From JAHRVQ01 sp051278195 (GTDB lineage Bacteria; Pseudomonadota; Gammaproteobacteria; Pseudomonadales; Azotimanducaceae): 64,000 nt of DNA. The notes under the pieces are model-generated. The model saw only the letters and a list, made by a program, of their open reading frames with translations, was not told where the DNA came from and searched no databases. A program made the translations under genes and the position numbers. The stretch is from the NCBI GenBank assembly GCA_051278195.1, contig JBNMQM010000014.1, forward strand, positions 16,219 through 80,218. Reading direction: 5' to 3'. Positions 20,101 through 28,463 of the stretch are shown in pieces (position 1 is the first letter of the stretch; each line of letters starts with the position of its first letter).

Positions 20101-20615
20101 CGACGTTGGAAAATGCGATTCACAAGATTGATATTGAGACGCGTACCAAGTTCAAAGAGACGTTCGACACGGTTAACTCAAAATTGCAGCAACTTTTTCC
20201 GAAGGTGTTCGGCGGTGGTCATGCTTATTTAGAAATGACCGGCGACGATCTATTGGATACAGGCGTAGGGCTCATGGCCAGACCTCCTGGAAAGCGCAAT
20301 TCGAGTATTCACCTGCTATCTGGTGGTGAAAAAGCGCTCACGGCAATCGCCCTGGTATTTTCTATCTTCAGTTTGAACCCAGCGCCATTTTGTATGCTCG
20401 ATGAGGTAGATGCGCCTCTCGACGATGCCAATGTGAGTCGGTACTCTAATCTCGTCAAGGAGATGTCCCGTACGGTTCAATTTATCTACATTACTCATAA
20501 TAAGATCGCTATGGAAATGGCGGACCAGTTGATGGGCGTAACGATGCATGAACCAGGTGTATCCAGGTTGGTCTCAGTCGATGTGGATGAGGCCGTTGCA
20601 ATGGTAGCGGTGTAG
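17115..20615 (+). CDS. smc: Chromosome segregation ATPase SMC
   Basis: 1166 residues from the ATG at 17115, matching the family N-terminus MRLQAIKLAGFKSF. An in-frame extension to 17064 is not supported. The N-terminal ATPase half has Walker A GPNGCGKS (31-38). Long coiled coils flank a hinge at roughly 510-650. The C-terminal half carries the signature LSGGEKALTAIAL near 1065 and Walker B CMLDEVDAPLDD near 1091. SMC homodimers compact and organise the chromosome, normally with ScpA/ScpB. It is the first gene of the smc-zipA-ligA-lipoprotein cluster. Confidence 0.97.
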   Translation: MRLQAIKLAGFKSFVDPTTVPFPSNLCAVVGPNGCGKSNIIDAVRWVMGESSAKNLRGESMTDVIFNGSTSRKPVGQASIELIFDNTEGRLVGEFAGYAEISIKRQVSRDGHSGYFLNSQKCRRKDITDVFLGTGLGPRSYAIIEQGMISNLIEAKPEELRVYIEEAAGISKYKERRKETERRISHTKDNLDRLSDLRDELGRQLHHLERQAKAAERYTELKAEEREVQSQLQGLKWTAITKEAKQKEDNIGRLQVEQEARIADQRRIDADVEQKRSDLVSLSDQVNEVQKRFYDHGTEIARVEDSIRFQNERNQQLSVDLEEVSENWYKIRADIDSDQRKLGELKHELAQTEPQQNQVRELETASQDHLTAAEQAMQEWQGNWDEFNHIAAESQNKGQVQQSRIEALEQSIERLNTRLGSQRTEVERLESSTVESEILPLEAMLETQEEQTSRIETELSEVSGRIESQREENQMLSSGLDEKRTRLQNNRGRFASLEALQQAALGQQDDAEMQWLEQNNLNQNVRLGEQIKVEDDWAVAVETVLGDYLQAVTVDDISVLNEPLQAFAKGSLNFLEPGSASGPIGGDYLASKVSSKFNLAELLGGVKTANDLATALQMRSTLGPGESVITAEGIWLGKNWLRVSKDQDATAGVLKRQSELESLGTEIETLDEEVDDLHVRLDDGVAALKVAETDREELANRLAEQQRAYSETRAQLGAKTLQAEQIKTDLARANDEIEKGVIELEADSEKLREARNGLQAAMDQMEHDTAQREQLRQDREEKQNMLMAARDKARQDRDTAHQLDLRIQTVKSQISATDQAMSRLVEQQGIFAERKQSLETTLSESEEPQIQLKEELSALLEKRLGVETELAALRQKVQSIEHEIRELEQSRSKFEEEVEQVRQSLEKVRMDWQTLEVRRNTIKEQLEADKHDLDTVLQMLPEDANEQEWEENLTRIGNKVQRLGAINLAAIDEFKIQSERKQYLDAQDEDLVKALSTLENAIHKIDIETRTKFKETFDTVNSKLQQLFPKVFGGGHAYLEMTGDDLLDTGVGLMARPPGKRNSSIHLLSGGEKALTAIALVFSIFSLNPAPFCMLDEVDAPLDDANVSRYSNLVKEMSRTVQFIYITHNKIAMEMADQLMGVTMHEPGVSRLVSVDVDEAVAMVAV

Positions 20616-20637
20616 CGCGGACGCGGAGGCGGAATTC

Positions 20638-21504
20638 ATGACGGAGTTCTTTGCAGAGTTCGGTTTGAGAGATTGGCTGCTAATTGTGGGGCCTGTTTTT
20701 ATCGTTGGCATTTTAGTTCACGGCTATTGGCGCATGCGTACTAATCGTAATACGCTAAAAATGTCGCTCGATAAATCCTTTGTTTCTGACGTCAATGAAC
20801 CTGAGAACGCAGTTGAACTGTCTATGTTGCGTGCAGAGTTACCGAATGGTGGCGCGCGAGTAAAAATGATGGAACAGCAGACCCTGAATCTAGACGACTC
20901 GGTGCCAGTATTGATGCACCCTGTTGATGAGCCTGCTGTAGTGGAAGTAGCGCAAGTAGCGCAAGTAGCGCAAGACGTCGAAGCTACACCAGAAGCCGTT
21001 GCCGAGCATAGGTCAGAACCCGCGCAAGAAATAGAAATTGAGTCTCAGTCCGATGACCTTGCTGCGATACCATTAGCGCCGTTGCCCAAGAATTTGCCAG
21101 AAAAATATGTGGTCATTAACGTGATGTCTGTCGGCGATCCCTTCAAAGGTCAAGAGTTGCTCGAGTGTTTGATAGAACAGGATATGACGCTCGGTGAAAT
21201 GAGCATCTTTCACCGATTGCGAGAGGAACAATCGCTATTCAGTTTGATGAATGCTGTTGAACCCGGCAGTTTTGACCTCAATGCTATGGGACAGATTGAG
21301 ACCCCGGCGGTCTCTATGTTTATGCGAGTCCACGAATTACACAAACCGACACAGGTGTTTCAGGAAATGTTAAACGTTGCGGATGCACTGGCAGAGGCGT
21401 TGGGCGGCGAAGTCCGAGATGAGACTCGCAGTGTTATGACGAGCCAAACCATTGAGCATTGCCACTCAGAACTTGAAGAATACGAGTATAAGAACCATAG
21501 CTAA
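20638..21504 (+). CDS. zipA: Cell division protein ZipA
   Basis: 288 residues. An N-terminal membrane anchor (about 14-33, WLLIVGPVFIVGILVHGYW) is followed by an acidic, variable linker (about 40-140) and a C-terminal ZipA/FtsZ-binding domain (about 150-285, YVVINVMSVGDPFKGQELLECL). ZipA tethers FtsZ to the inner membrane. GGAGGCGGA lies just before the ATG. Within the linker a 9-base unit GTAGCGCAA is repeated three times (20947-20973), encoding VAQVAQVAQ. The linker is under weak constraint in this family. It overlaps ligA by one base. Confidence 0.93.
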   Translation: MTEFFAEFGLRDWLLIVGPVFIVGILVHGYWRMRTNRNTLKMSLDKSFVSDVNEPENAVELSMLRAELPNGGARVKMMEQQTLNLDDSVPVLMHPVDEPAVVEVAQVAQVAQDVEATPEAVAEHRSEPAQEIEIESQSDDLAAIPLAPLPKNLPEKYVVINVMSVGDPFKGQELLECLIEQDMTLGEMSIFHRLREEQSLFSLMNAVEPGSFDLNAMGQIETPAVSMFMRVHELHKPTQVFQEMLNVADALAEALGGEVRDETRSVMTSQTIEHCHSELEEYEYKNHS

Positions 21505-23528
21505 TGTCGGCGCCAAAAGAGACGATCACTGAACTGAACCAACTTCGTGATGATATTCATCATCACAACCATTGTTATCACACGCTCGACGAGCCGCAAA
21601 TAACCGACGCGGAATATGACCGCCAATTTGGTCGTCTGAAAAAAATCGAGGCGGAATTTCCGGAGCTTATTACCGCTGATTCTCCAAGTCAGCGAATTGG
21701 TGCTAAACCATTACCATTCTTTAGTCAGGTGACCCATGAGCTACCGATGTTGTCACTGGATAACGCCTTCGATGCAGATGATTTGCGTGATTTCGACAAG
21801 CGGGTCCGTGGCCGACTAGAGACCGAGCAATCTGTCGAATACGTGTGCGAACCGAAAATAGATGGCGTGGCGATTAGTTTGCTTTATGTGAATGGTTTGT
21901 TGGTTCGTGCTGCGACTCGCGGTGATGGCACAACCGGTGAGGATATTAGTCAGAATGCACGGACGATTACGGCGGTGCCTCTGAAGCTAATCGGTGACGA
22001 TTATCCCGAGCGGTTAGAAGTTCGTGGTGAGGTTTATATCTCCAAGGCGACTTTCGCCGAACTGAACGACAAGGCCGTGCAAGAAGGTGGCAAATCCTTT
22101 GCGAACCCACGAAATGCGGCGGCGGGTAGCTTGCGTCAATTGGATTCGAAGCTAACGGCCAAACGGAAGCTCACGATGTTTTGTTATTCCGTTGGTATGG
22201 TCGCGGGTGGATCACTACCGACAAAACATAGCGACATTCTTGCAGCGCTTAAAAGTTGGGGCTTACGAACGAATCCAATCACTCTGCCTGTGACGGGTGT
22301 CGACGCCTGCATCGATTACTACACAAAGATTCTAGATACCCGCGCGGCACTGGGTTATGAGATCGACGGTGTGGTCATGAAAGTGAATGACATTGAACAG
22401 CAACAGACCTTAGGCATGCTTACCCGAACGCCTCGTTGGGCCATCGCCCATAAGTTTCCCGCCGAGGAAGGGACGACTCTGCTGCTTGACGTTGAGTTTC
22501 AGGTTGGTCGTACCGGGGCAATCACGCCAGTGGCGCGTTTAGAGCCCGTTAAAGTCGGTGGTGTCACTATCAGCAACGCAACCCTGCATAACATGGATGA
22601 GGTCAAGCGGCTGGATGTCATGATTGGCGATACCGTATTGGTCCAGCGCGCAGGTGATGTGATTCCCAAAGTCGTCGCGACGTTAATCGAACACCGAACT
22701 TCGGCAGCCAAAGCGATTGTGATACCAGCGCAATGTCCGGCCTGCGGCTCTACCGTTTTGCAAGCTGACGGCGAGGTCATTGCCCGATGTACGGGTGGGC
22801 TCGTGTGTGCTGCTCAGCGCAAAGAGCGCATTCGCCATTTTTCGTCGCGGTTGGCCCTAGATATAGATGGGCTCGGTGATAAGTTAGTGGAGCAACTGGT
22901 AGACGCGAAGATGATCTCAACACCAGCGGATCTATTTCACTTGCAGGCCACAGATTTGATCACGTTGGAACGAATGGCGCCTAAGTCTGCGAACAAACTG
23001 CTAGCAGCGCTAGAAAAGAGTAAGAAAACGACATTGGCCAGGTTTGTTTACGGACTCGGTATTCAAGAAGTCGGGGAGTCGACGGCGCGCAATTTGGCGA
23101 TTTACTTTTGCGATTTGGACCCACTGCTCTCCGCCAATCGTGATGAGTTGGTGATAGTGCCTGATGTTGGCCCAATTGTGGCGGACAAAATCGCCACCTT
23201 CTTTTCTCAGCCGGTCAATATCGAGGTGATCGAACGTTTGCGACAAGCGGGCGTTCATTGGGATGTATTGCCACAAAGCCATCAAACGGCTGCTCTCGAA
23301 GGTCAAACTTTTGTATTAACCGGGACTTTGACAACACTCAATCGCAATGATGCCAAGGCACGGCTTCAGTCACTGGGTGCCAAGGTATCGGGTTCCGTTT
23401 CAAAAAGTACCTCTTTTGTTGTGGCCGGCGACGCTGCGGGGTCAAAGTTGGCCAAGGCCCAATCGTTGGGTGTGCCAGTATTGGACGAGAGCGAACTTGT
23501 CGAACTTCTAAAAGAGCATGAGCTATGA
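21504..23528 (+). CDS. ligA: NAD-dependent DNA ligase LigA
   Basis: 674 residues, the standard length. The adenylation domain carries KxDG with the nucleotidyl Lys at 118 (EPKIDGVAI). An OB fold follows, then a four-Cys zinc finger (CPAC near 410 through the Cys near 434), the helix-hairpin-helix region (about 470-580) and a C-terminal BRCT domain (about 595-674). It seals nicks in duplex DNA during replication and repair. The ATG overlaps the zipA stop (TAATG), and the stop overlaps the next start (ATGA), so translation is coupled. Confidence 0.98.
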   Translation: MSAPKETITELNQLRDDIHHHNHCYHTLDEPQITDAEYDRQFGRLKKIEAEFPELITADSPSQRIGAKPLPFFSQVTHELPMLSLDNAFDADDLRDFDKRVRGRLETEQSVEYVCEPKIDGVAISLLYVNGLLVRAATRGDGTTGEDISQNARTITAVPLKLIGDDYPERLEVRGEVYISKATFAELNDKAVQEGGKSFANPRNAAAGSLRQLDSKLTAKRKLTMFCYSVGMVAGGSLPTKHSDILAALKSWGLRTNPITLPVTGVDACIDYYTKILDTRAALGYEIDGVVMKVNDIEQQQTLGMLTRTPRWAIAHKFPAEEGTTLLLDVEFQVGRTGAITPVARLEPVKVGGVTISNATLHNMDEVKRLDVMIGDTVLVQRAGDVIPKVVATLIEHRTSAAKAIVIPAQCPACGSTVLQADGEVIARCTGGLVCAAQRKERIRHFSSRLALDIDGLGDKLVEQLVDAKMISTPADLFHLQATDLITLERMAPKSANKLLAALEKSKKTTLARFVYGLGIQEVGESTARNLAIYFCDLDPLLSANRDELVIVPDVGPIVADKIATFFSQPVNIEVIERLRQAGVHWDVLPQSHQTAALEGQTFVLTGTLTTLNRNDAKARLQSLGAKVSGSVSKSTSFVVAGDAAGSKLAKAQSLGVPVLDESELVELLKEHEL

Positions 23529-24130
23529 AAAAGGTGTTAACAGTGATGGCTCTGGTCTCGCTCGCGAGTTGTACGACAGCGCCACCGAAGGATCAGGAAG
23601 ATATTTGTGAGATCTTCGAAGAAAAGAGTGGTTGGTACGATCATGCGCGAGATTCGCAGCGCAAATGGGGGAGCCCGATCCCTGTCATGATGTCATTCAT
23701 TTATCAAGAGTCCAGCTTTAAAGCGCGGGCTAAACCACCCCGCAAAAAGATATTGTGGGTATTGCCAGGACCCAGACCGGCGAGTGCCTACGGATACTCG
23801 CAAGCGACGGACGACACCTGGCGAGTCTATAAAAAGTCTACTGGCGCGTGGACCGCAGACAGAAATAGTTTTGAAGACGCGATTGATTTTGTTGGTTGGT
23901 ACAACGACCAAAGTTTTCGCAAAAATAAAATACAGAAAACTGACCCTTATAATCTCTATCTTGCTTATCATGAAGGGCAAGGTGGTTTTGCTAAGCGCAG
24001 TTTCCGAAGCAAGGGTTGGCTGAAAGATGTGGCAAAAAAAGTGTCTGGTCGATCGGCCGTGTATCAACGACAGCTCAACAGCTGCGAAAAAGAATTGCAG
24101 AAGGGTTGGTTTTGGAAGATCTTCACTTGA
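23525..24130 (+). CDS. Lipoprotein with a lytic-transglycosylase-like domain
   Basis: 201 residues. The signal peptide ends in a lipobox LASC with the lipidated Cys at 16. The mature part contains SFIYQESSF with a Glu at 62 in the position of the catalytic Glu of SLT-type transglycosylases, followed by ASAYGYSQATDDTW and YLAYHEGQGGF, both family-like. It probably acts on peptidoglycan from the outer membrane or periplasm. It is the last gene of the smc-zipA-ligA cluster, overlapping ligA by four bases. A 15-base repeat array starts at its stop codon. Confidence 0.87.
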   Translation: MKKVLTVMALVSLASCTTAPPKDQEDICEIFEEKSGWYDHARDSQRKWGSPIPVMMSFIYQESSFKARAKPPRKKILWVLPGPRPASAYGYSQATDDTWRVYKKSTGAWTADRNSFEDAIDFVGWYNDQSFRKNKIQKTDPYNLYLAYHEGQGGFAKRSFRSKGWLKDVAKKVSGRSAVYQRQLNSCEKELQKGWFWKIFT

Positions 24131-24192
24131 TCTAAGGTGACTTGATCAAAATCGATCTGATCTAAGGTGATCTAGTCTGAGATGAGTCTAGG
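24128..24192. repeat. 15-base tandem array starting at the lipoprotein stop codon
   Basis: Period-15 units begin at 24128 (TGATCTAAGGTGACT), 24143 (TGATCAAAATCGATC), 24158 (TGATCTAAGGTGATC) and 24173 (TAGTCTGAGATGAGT), with a decayed fifth copy at 24188. The 24128 and 24158 copies share TGATCTAAGGTGA exactly. Each of the first four units opens with a stop triplet in the frame of the upstream gene, and several carry further stops. The array also forms the 3' end of a possible minus-strand small gene. Confidence 0.85.
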
Positions 24193-24341
24193 CTTGAAGT
24201 GTCGCGCCTTGGACCTTCTCTTCTGGTTTTGCTGTGACGACGTTCGAAATCAACGACGTCTTTATAGCTTCGACGTTCATCGTGTCTTCTGTCATCGGCG
24301 CGACGATCTGCAGTCGATCGTTTGTCATTTTCATCACTCAT
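24162..24341 (-). CDS. Possible small Arg-rich protein, 59 residues
   Basis: An uninterrupted minus-strand frame from ATG (24341) to TAG (24162) encodes 59 residues. It begins MSDENDKRSTADRRADDRR and continues with repeated DRR/ERR steps (HDERRSYKDVVDFERR). It is very hydrophilic, rich in Arg, Asp and Glu, with no signal or membrane segment. It sits in a 343-base gap otherwise without a gene, convergent with the lipoprotein and divergent from dinG. Its last codons lie in the 15-base repeat array. I do not recognise a family. A weak ribosome-binding purine stretch (GGAA) lies about eight bases upstream. A charged chance frame is possible. Confidence 0.4.
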   Translation of the reverse strand: MSDENDKRSTADRRADDRRHDERRSYKDVVDFERRHSKTRREGPRRDTSSLDSSQTRSP

Positions 24342-24473
24342 TTCGGTTCCATCTTTTTTGTCATTAGGAAGTCTGTGATTGAGTAGTTAATGATCATAAA
24401 GTTCTGTACTAGAAAACGAATCCATACCAGCGTAAGCCGTTATGGCACGATCTCTCCTTTTCGTAAGTGAAGC
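24342..24473. other. Promoter-bearing gap upstream of dinG
   Basis: This is the remainder of the 343-base gap between the lipoprotein gene and dinG. It is comparatively AT-rich with a TCTTTTTTG run near 24353 and should hold the dinG promoter and that of the putative small minus-strand gene. I cannot assign specific -35/-10 boxes. Confidence 0.35.
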
Positions 24474-26597
24474 ATGTTAGACAAAGAAGTTAAACTAGAA
24501 ATTCAGACTGCTTATAGCGCCTTGCTCAAGGCAAAAGGCTATTCCGCTCGTTATTGTCAAAAACGGATGATCGCTGATATTGCCAATACTCTAGGCGATA
24601 TCGACGCTGACGACGAGGGTATACGGGTCAGCGAACAGCATATTTGTGTCATTGAAGCAGGTACGGGTACAGGAAAAACCGTTGCTTATGCGATGGCAGC
24701 GTTACCCATCGCTAAAGCCTTGAAGAAAAAACTGGTGATATCTACAGCGACCGTCGCGCTCCAAGAGCAGATTGTTTTTGTCGATCTTCCTGATATTGCC
24801 AAACATTCAGGGTTGGACTTCAGTTATGCCCTGGCGAAGGGTCGGCGCCGTTATTTGTGCCTGTCCAAACTTGATCAAGTCTTAGCCTCGAGCCAATCGG
24901 ATAACCACACACTCGCCTTTTACGATGACGAATTCTTTCCGGCAGGTGAATTGCCATCAGAATTACATCGAGACCTGTACGAGGCGATGCTCACAAGCTT
25001 GGGTAAGGGAGAGTGGGATGGTGATCGAGACAACTGGAAATCGGAGATAGACTACGCCGCCTGGAGTCCAATTAGCACCGACCACGTTCAATGTACCGGC
25101 CGTCAGTGTTCACATTATGAGAACTGTTACTTTTATCGAGCGCGAGATCAAATTCATAATGTTGACTGTATCGTGACGAATCATGATCTGGTGTTGGCGG
25201 ACGTGATGATGGGCGGTGGTGCTGTGTTACCAGCACTGGAAGAAACGATTTATGTGTTTGATGAAGGACATCACCTGCCAGATAAGGCCATCAACCATTT
25301 TTCGAATTTTTTACAAATTCGTTCTACCCAGATCTGGTTGGAGTCGTTGCCTGGCATGTTGCAAAAGCTTGGTGATGAGCTCGGTAATATCGGTAACCTG
25401 CCTCACAGCCTGGGTCAGTTTGAATCGTCTTGTGTGGATCTTGTTCAAACGTTGGAATCAGCAGCGATTGTCTTCCAGGCACTAGAGGCCGATGCCGAAG
25501 GTAACGAGACGGATCGTCGATATCGCTTTAAGCGCGGCGTGGTAGAAGCTCATCATCGTGATCTAAGCCACAATGTGTTGCTTGCTAGCCAGCGGTTGTT
25601 GGGTTTATTGCAGCATCTTGAGGTCGCACTTGAGGAGCGTGTCACCGATACTGAGCCAAGCGAAAGAGATGGTATAGAGCCCTGGCTGGCTCAGGTTGCT
25701 GCTGCCGCTGCAAGAATGCAAACAGGCACTGCTCTTTGGCAGGATTTTATGATCGCAGATGCACCTGACGCACCACCTAAAGCGCGCTGGATCAGCTTCC
25801 GTGAAGGTGCTGAACTTATGCTCAATGCCAGCCCAGTTGCCGTAAATGATACTTTGCAAGAACTGCTATGGTCTCGCTGCTATGCCGCTGTGATTACCTC
25901 AGCAACGCTGGCGGTGGGTGCAGATTTTTCTCGGTTTATTCGCCGCGTCGGTGTGGCAGACGATAACCGCTTTACTGCTCTGCTCAGTCCGTTTAATTAT
26001 GCGGAGCAAGCGACGCTTCAGGTACCGGCCATGAAGGTTGATCCGCGTAAAGCCGATGAACACACCGATGAAGTTGCTTCGATGTTACCGGGTCTACTTG
26101 CTGGCGTCGTAGGTGGCCTTGTCTTGTTTGCATCGTGGCGGCAGATGTATCGAGTCACAGATCAATTGCCCGGTGAATTTCTGGAACGGGTCATGAGTCA
26201 GGGAACGCTTGGGAAAGCTGAAATCGTCTCTCGGCATAAACAGAAAATCGACCAAGGTGAGTCCAGTATTATTTTCGGTCTGGCGAGTTTTGCTGAAGGC
26301 ATCGATTTGCCAGGAAGCTATTGCGATCACGTGGTTGTCGTCAAAATTCCTTTCGCTGTTCCTGACGATCCAGTGGGAGCGACGTTGAGCGAATGGATTG
26401 AATCAAACGGCGGTAACTCTTTTCAAGAGATTATGATTCCTGATGCCGCTCTGCGCATGGTTCAGGCCTGCGGTCGATTGCTTCGCACAGAAACTGACAC
26501 CGGTACGATTTCGATTCTTGATCGTCGCTTGGTCACACAACGGTATGGACCTATGCTGCTTGACGCGCTACCGCCGTTTCGACGCTTGATCTTGTGA
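24474..26597 (+). CDS. dinG: ATP-dependent DNA helicase DinG
   Basis: 707 residues. Walker A is AGTGTGKT at 62-69, and the DEAH box reads DEGH in VFDEGHHLPD. Four Cys of the iron-sulfur cluster lie in the insert between (RRYLCLSKL, then CTGRQC..ENC). Motif VI is QACGRLLRTETDTG near the C-terminus. These are the hallmarks of the XPD/DinG 5'-3' helicase family, which unwinds D-loops, R-loops and forked DNA during repair. The stop overlaps the GTG start of the next gene (GTGA), so the two are translationally coupled. Confidence 0.95.
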   Translation: MLDKEVKLEIQTAYSALLKAKGYSARYCQKRMIADIANTLGDIDADDEGIRVSEQHICVIEAGTGTGKTVAYAMAALPIAKALKKKLVISTATVALQEQIVFVDLPDIAKHSGLDFSYALAKGRRRYLCLSKLDQVLASSQSDNHTLAFYDDEFFPAGELPSELHRDLYEAMLTSLGKGEWDGDRDNWKSEIDYAAWSPISTDHVQCTGRQCSHYENCYFYRARDQIHNVDCIVTNHDLVLADVMMGGGAVLPALEETIYVFDEGHHLPDKAINHFSNFLQIRSTQIWLESLPGMLQKLGDELGNIGNLPHSLGQFESSCVDLVQTLESAAIVFQALEADAEGNETDRRYRFKRGVVEAHHRDLSHNVLLASQRLLGLLQHLEVALEERVTDTEPSERDGIEPWLAQVAAAAARMQTGTALWQDFMIADAPDAPPKARWISFREGAELMLNASPVAVNDTLQELLWSRCYAAVITSATLAVGADFSRFIRRVGVADDNRFTALLSPFNYAEQATLQVPAMKVDPRKADEHTDEVASMLPGLLAGVVGGLVLFASWRQMYRVTDQLPGEFLERVMSQGTLGKAEIVSRHKQKIDQGESSIIFGLASFAEGIDLPGSYCDHVVVVKIPFAVPDDPVGATLSEWIESNGGNSFQEIMIPDAALRMVQACGRLLRTETDTGTISILDRRLVTQRYGPMLLDALPPFRRLIL

Positions 26598-27472
26598 TTG
26601 AAGCAAAAGATGACGCGCTTCGAAAAAAAGCCAGGGCGATATTTAACCTTGAATGCTCAACTCAGTCACTATCATTACCCGACGCCTATTTTGCTATCTT
26701 GTACCAAACCGCTCACTGGCTTGAAACGCAATGCCGGGATAGGCAGCGCAAAACGATGGGCATTTCTGGTGCTCAGGGTAGTGGTAAGAGTACCTTTGCA
26801 AAATTATTAGCGACGCTCCTAATTGAGTGTTTTGAAACAAGAACCTTAGTTCTGTCGTTGGACGACTTTTATTTGACTCGAGCCGAGCGTAGCGACCTGA
26901 CCTCTATTAGTCCTCTGTTGCAGACGCGCGGGGTACCCGGCACCCATGACCTTGCACTCTGTCTCGAAGCTATTGAGAATTTTAGTCGGGGTGAGCCAAT
27001 GCGGATCCCAGAATTCTCTAAGCCGCATGATGATCGAATTGACGAGAGAATTGAACCTGGGGCAGGGCTGCAATTGTTAATTTTAGAAGGCTGGTGTTGG
27101 GGGGCAGAGCCAGAGGAAGATGCCGCGCTCATAGAGCCCATCAATGAACTTGAGCACCTTCAGGATGCAAAGGGTGTTTGGCGCCGCTACGTGAACGATC
27201 AGCTAAAGGCCTATCAACCGTTGTTTGATACAGATATTAGTCTCTTTTTAAAAGTGCCTGACCTCGATGCCGTCAAACGTTGGCGCTGGCAGCAGGAGCA
27301 GGGGCTACCCGTCGGACCTGCACGCATGAGCCAAACCGACGTTACGCGATTCATTATGTACTACGAACGTATTACCAGACGTCTGCTAGCCTGCCGTCCG
27401 GCGCAAGTTGATATATGCCTGTCACTAGACTCTGATCACGCCGTTCGCGTCGATAAATTTCCCGCAATTTAA
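26594..27472 (+). CDS. P-loop kinase of the D-glycerate 3-kinase (GlyK/Tda10) type
   Basis: 292 residues, starting with GTG overlapping the dinG stop by four bases. Walker A is GAQGSGKS at 59-66, followed by SLDDFYLTRAER, LLQTRGVPGTHD and LILEGWCWGAEPEE, a set shared by the GlyK/YGR205W branch of uridine-kinase-like proteins. These phosphorylate glycerate or a related small hydroxy-acid in the cytoplasm. The substrate assignment rests on family resemblance only. Confidence 0.85.
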   Translation: MIEAKDDALRKKARAIFNLECSTQSLSLPDAYFAILYQTAHWLETQCRDRQRKTMGISGAQGSGKSTFAKLLATLLIECFETRTLVLSLDDFYLTRAERSDLTSISPLLQTRGVPGTHDLALCLEAIENFSRGEPMRIPEFSKPHDDRIDERIEPGAGLQLLILEGWCWGAEPEEDAALIEPINELEHLQDAKGVWRRYVNDQLKAYQPLFDTDISLFLKVPDLDAVKRWRWQQEQGLPVGPARMSQTDVTRFIMYYERITRRLLACRPAQVDICLSLDSDHAVRVDKFPAI

Positions 27473-27557
27473 AGGGTTTGTGCCAGTTCAGCTTTCGTTC
27501 AGGCGATACGCTCTACTATTGCTTCCACATTCAAGATCAATCAAAGGAAGTAGAGCG

Positions 27558-28067
27558 ATGAAACGAACAGCCTTATTTGCGGGCCTGGTACTAGCGTCAA
27601 CAGCAACGCTGGCTAGCGGCAACGTCAGTTACGATTATGGCCGTGTGGTTGAATCAACGCCGATAGTGAAAAACATCAGGATTTCGACACCCAGAGAAGA
27701 ATGCTGGGACGAAGCCGTTTCATATTCTCGAACGGAGCATAATGGTATCAGCACTGTGCTGGGTGCTGTTATTGGTGGCGCTGTAGGCAATGCAATTGGA
27801 CACAACAAATCCAACAAGAAGGTAGGCACCGCCGTGGGTGCGGTCCTAGGCGGCACAATTGGTAATGCTGTCGGGAAGGAAAGAGCTGGTGCGCGTGGCT
27901 CAAGAACGGAAGAAGTGTGCCGCGTGATCAACGATTACCGTGAGGAAGAAAGAATTGTCGGTTATCATGTGAAGTATCGATATAACGATGTCATGTACAC
28001 CACCCGTACAGATGAAGCGCCAGGCGAGCAAATCAAACTGCGTTTGTCTGTATCGCCGGTATCCTAA
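27558..28067 (+). CDS. Exported glycine-zipper 2TM (Rick-17kDa-like) protein
   Basis: 169 residues from the ATG at 27558, preceded by GGAAGTAGAG. A longer frame from 27480 would add a tail without a signal peptide. Residues 1-20 form a signal peptide (ending TLASG). Two glycine-zipper segments, VLGAVIGGAVGNAIG and TAVGAVLGGTIGNAVG, flank a basic turn, as in the 17-kDa surface antigen family. A Cys-containing region follows (REECW, EEVCRVI). The mature protein probably sits in the outer membrane or periplasm. It is followed by the PepSY / two-component operon. Confidence 0.88.
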   Translation: MKRTALFAGLVLASTATLASGNVSYDYGRVVESTPIVKNIRISTPREECWDEAVSYSRTEHNGISTVLGAVIGGAVGNAIGHNKSNKKVGTAVGAVLGGTIGNAVGKERAGARGSRTEEVCRVINDYREEERIVGYHVKYRYNDVMYTTRTDEAPGEQIKLRLSVSPVS

Positions 28068-28097
28068 AGCGCGGGCGTGGTTGAGAAAGGAATGCTA

Positions 28098-28463
28098 ATG
28101 CGTGGTCTGTCTTTTTGTAGGCTTTTGTCTGGAATAAGGTCTGGAATTGGCTTAGTGCTTTTGGCACTGGTCGCGGTAAACGCGTCTGCTAACCCGTTTG
28201 ACCACTCCGATCGTGGCAGTTTCCGTACGGCCGAATTTCAACCGCCTCCGCAACATTCCATACTGCCTCGCCGGTCTGAGTCACGAGCTGGCAGTAAAAA
28301 AGCCGCGTCACGAGCAAAGCAAAGTTTTCCCCAGAGCAAAATACTCTCTGTGCAACCTATGCAAAGCAATGGCAATCAGTACCGAGTCAAATTGTTGTCT
28401 AGCGGTGGTGTGGTGAAGTACGTATTTGTCGACGCGAATAGCGGTGAGGTTTTCGATGAGTAA
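28098..28463 (+). CDS. Small exported PepSY-like protein
   Basis: 121 residues from the ATG at 28098, chosen because AAGGA lies at 28087-28091. Upstream GTG (28077) and ATG (28092) starts are in frame. An N-terminal hydrophobic signal (IGLVLLALVAVNASA) precedes a basic linker and a C-terminal PepSY-like segment (KILSVQPMQSNGNQYRVKLLSSGGVVKYVFVDANSGEV). PepSY domains in this place are often encoded beside PhoP/PhoQ-like systems. The stop overlaps the start of the response regulator by eight bases, so co-translation is likely. Confidence 0.82.
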   Translation: MRGLSFCRLLSGIRSGIGLVLLALVAVNASANPFDHSDRGSFRTAEFQPPPQHSILPRRSESRAGSKKAASRAKQSFPQSKILSVQPMQSNGNQYRVKLLSSGGVVKYVFVDANSGEVFDE

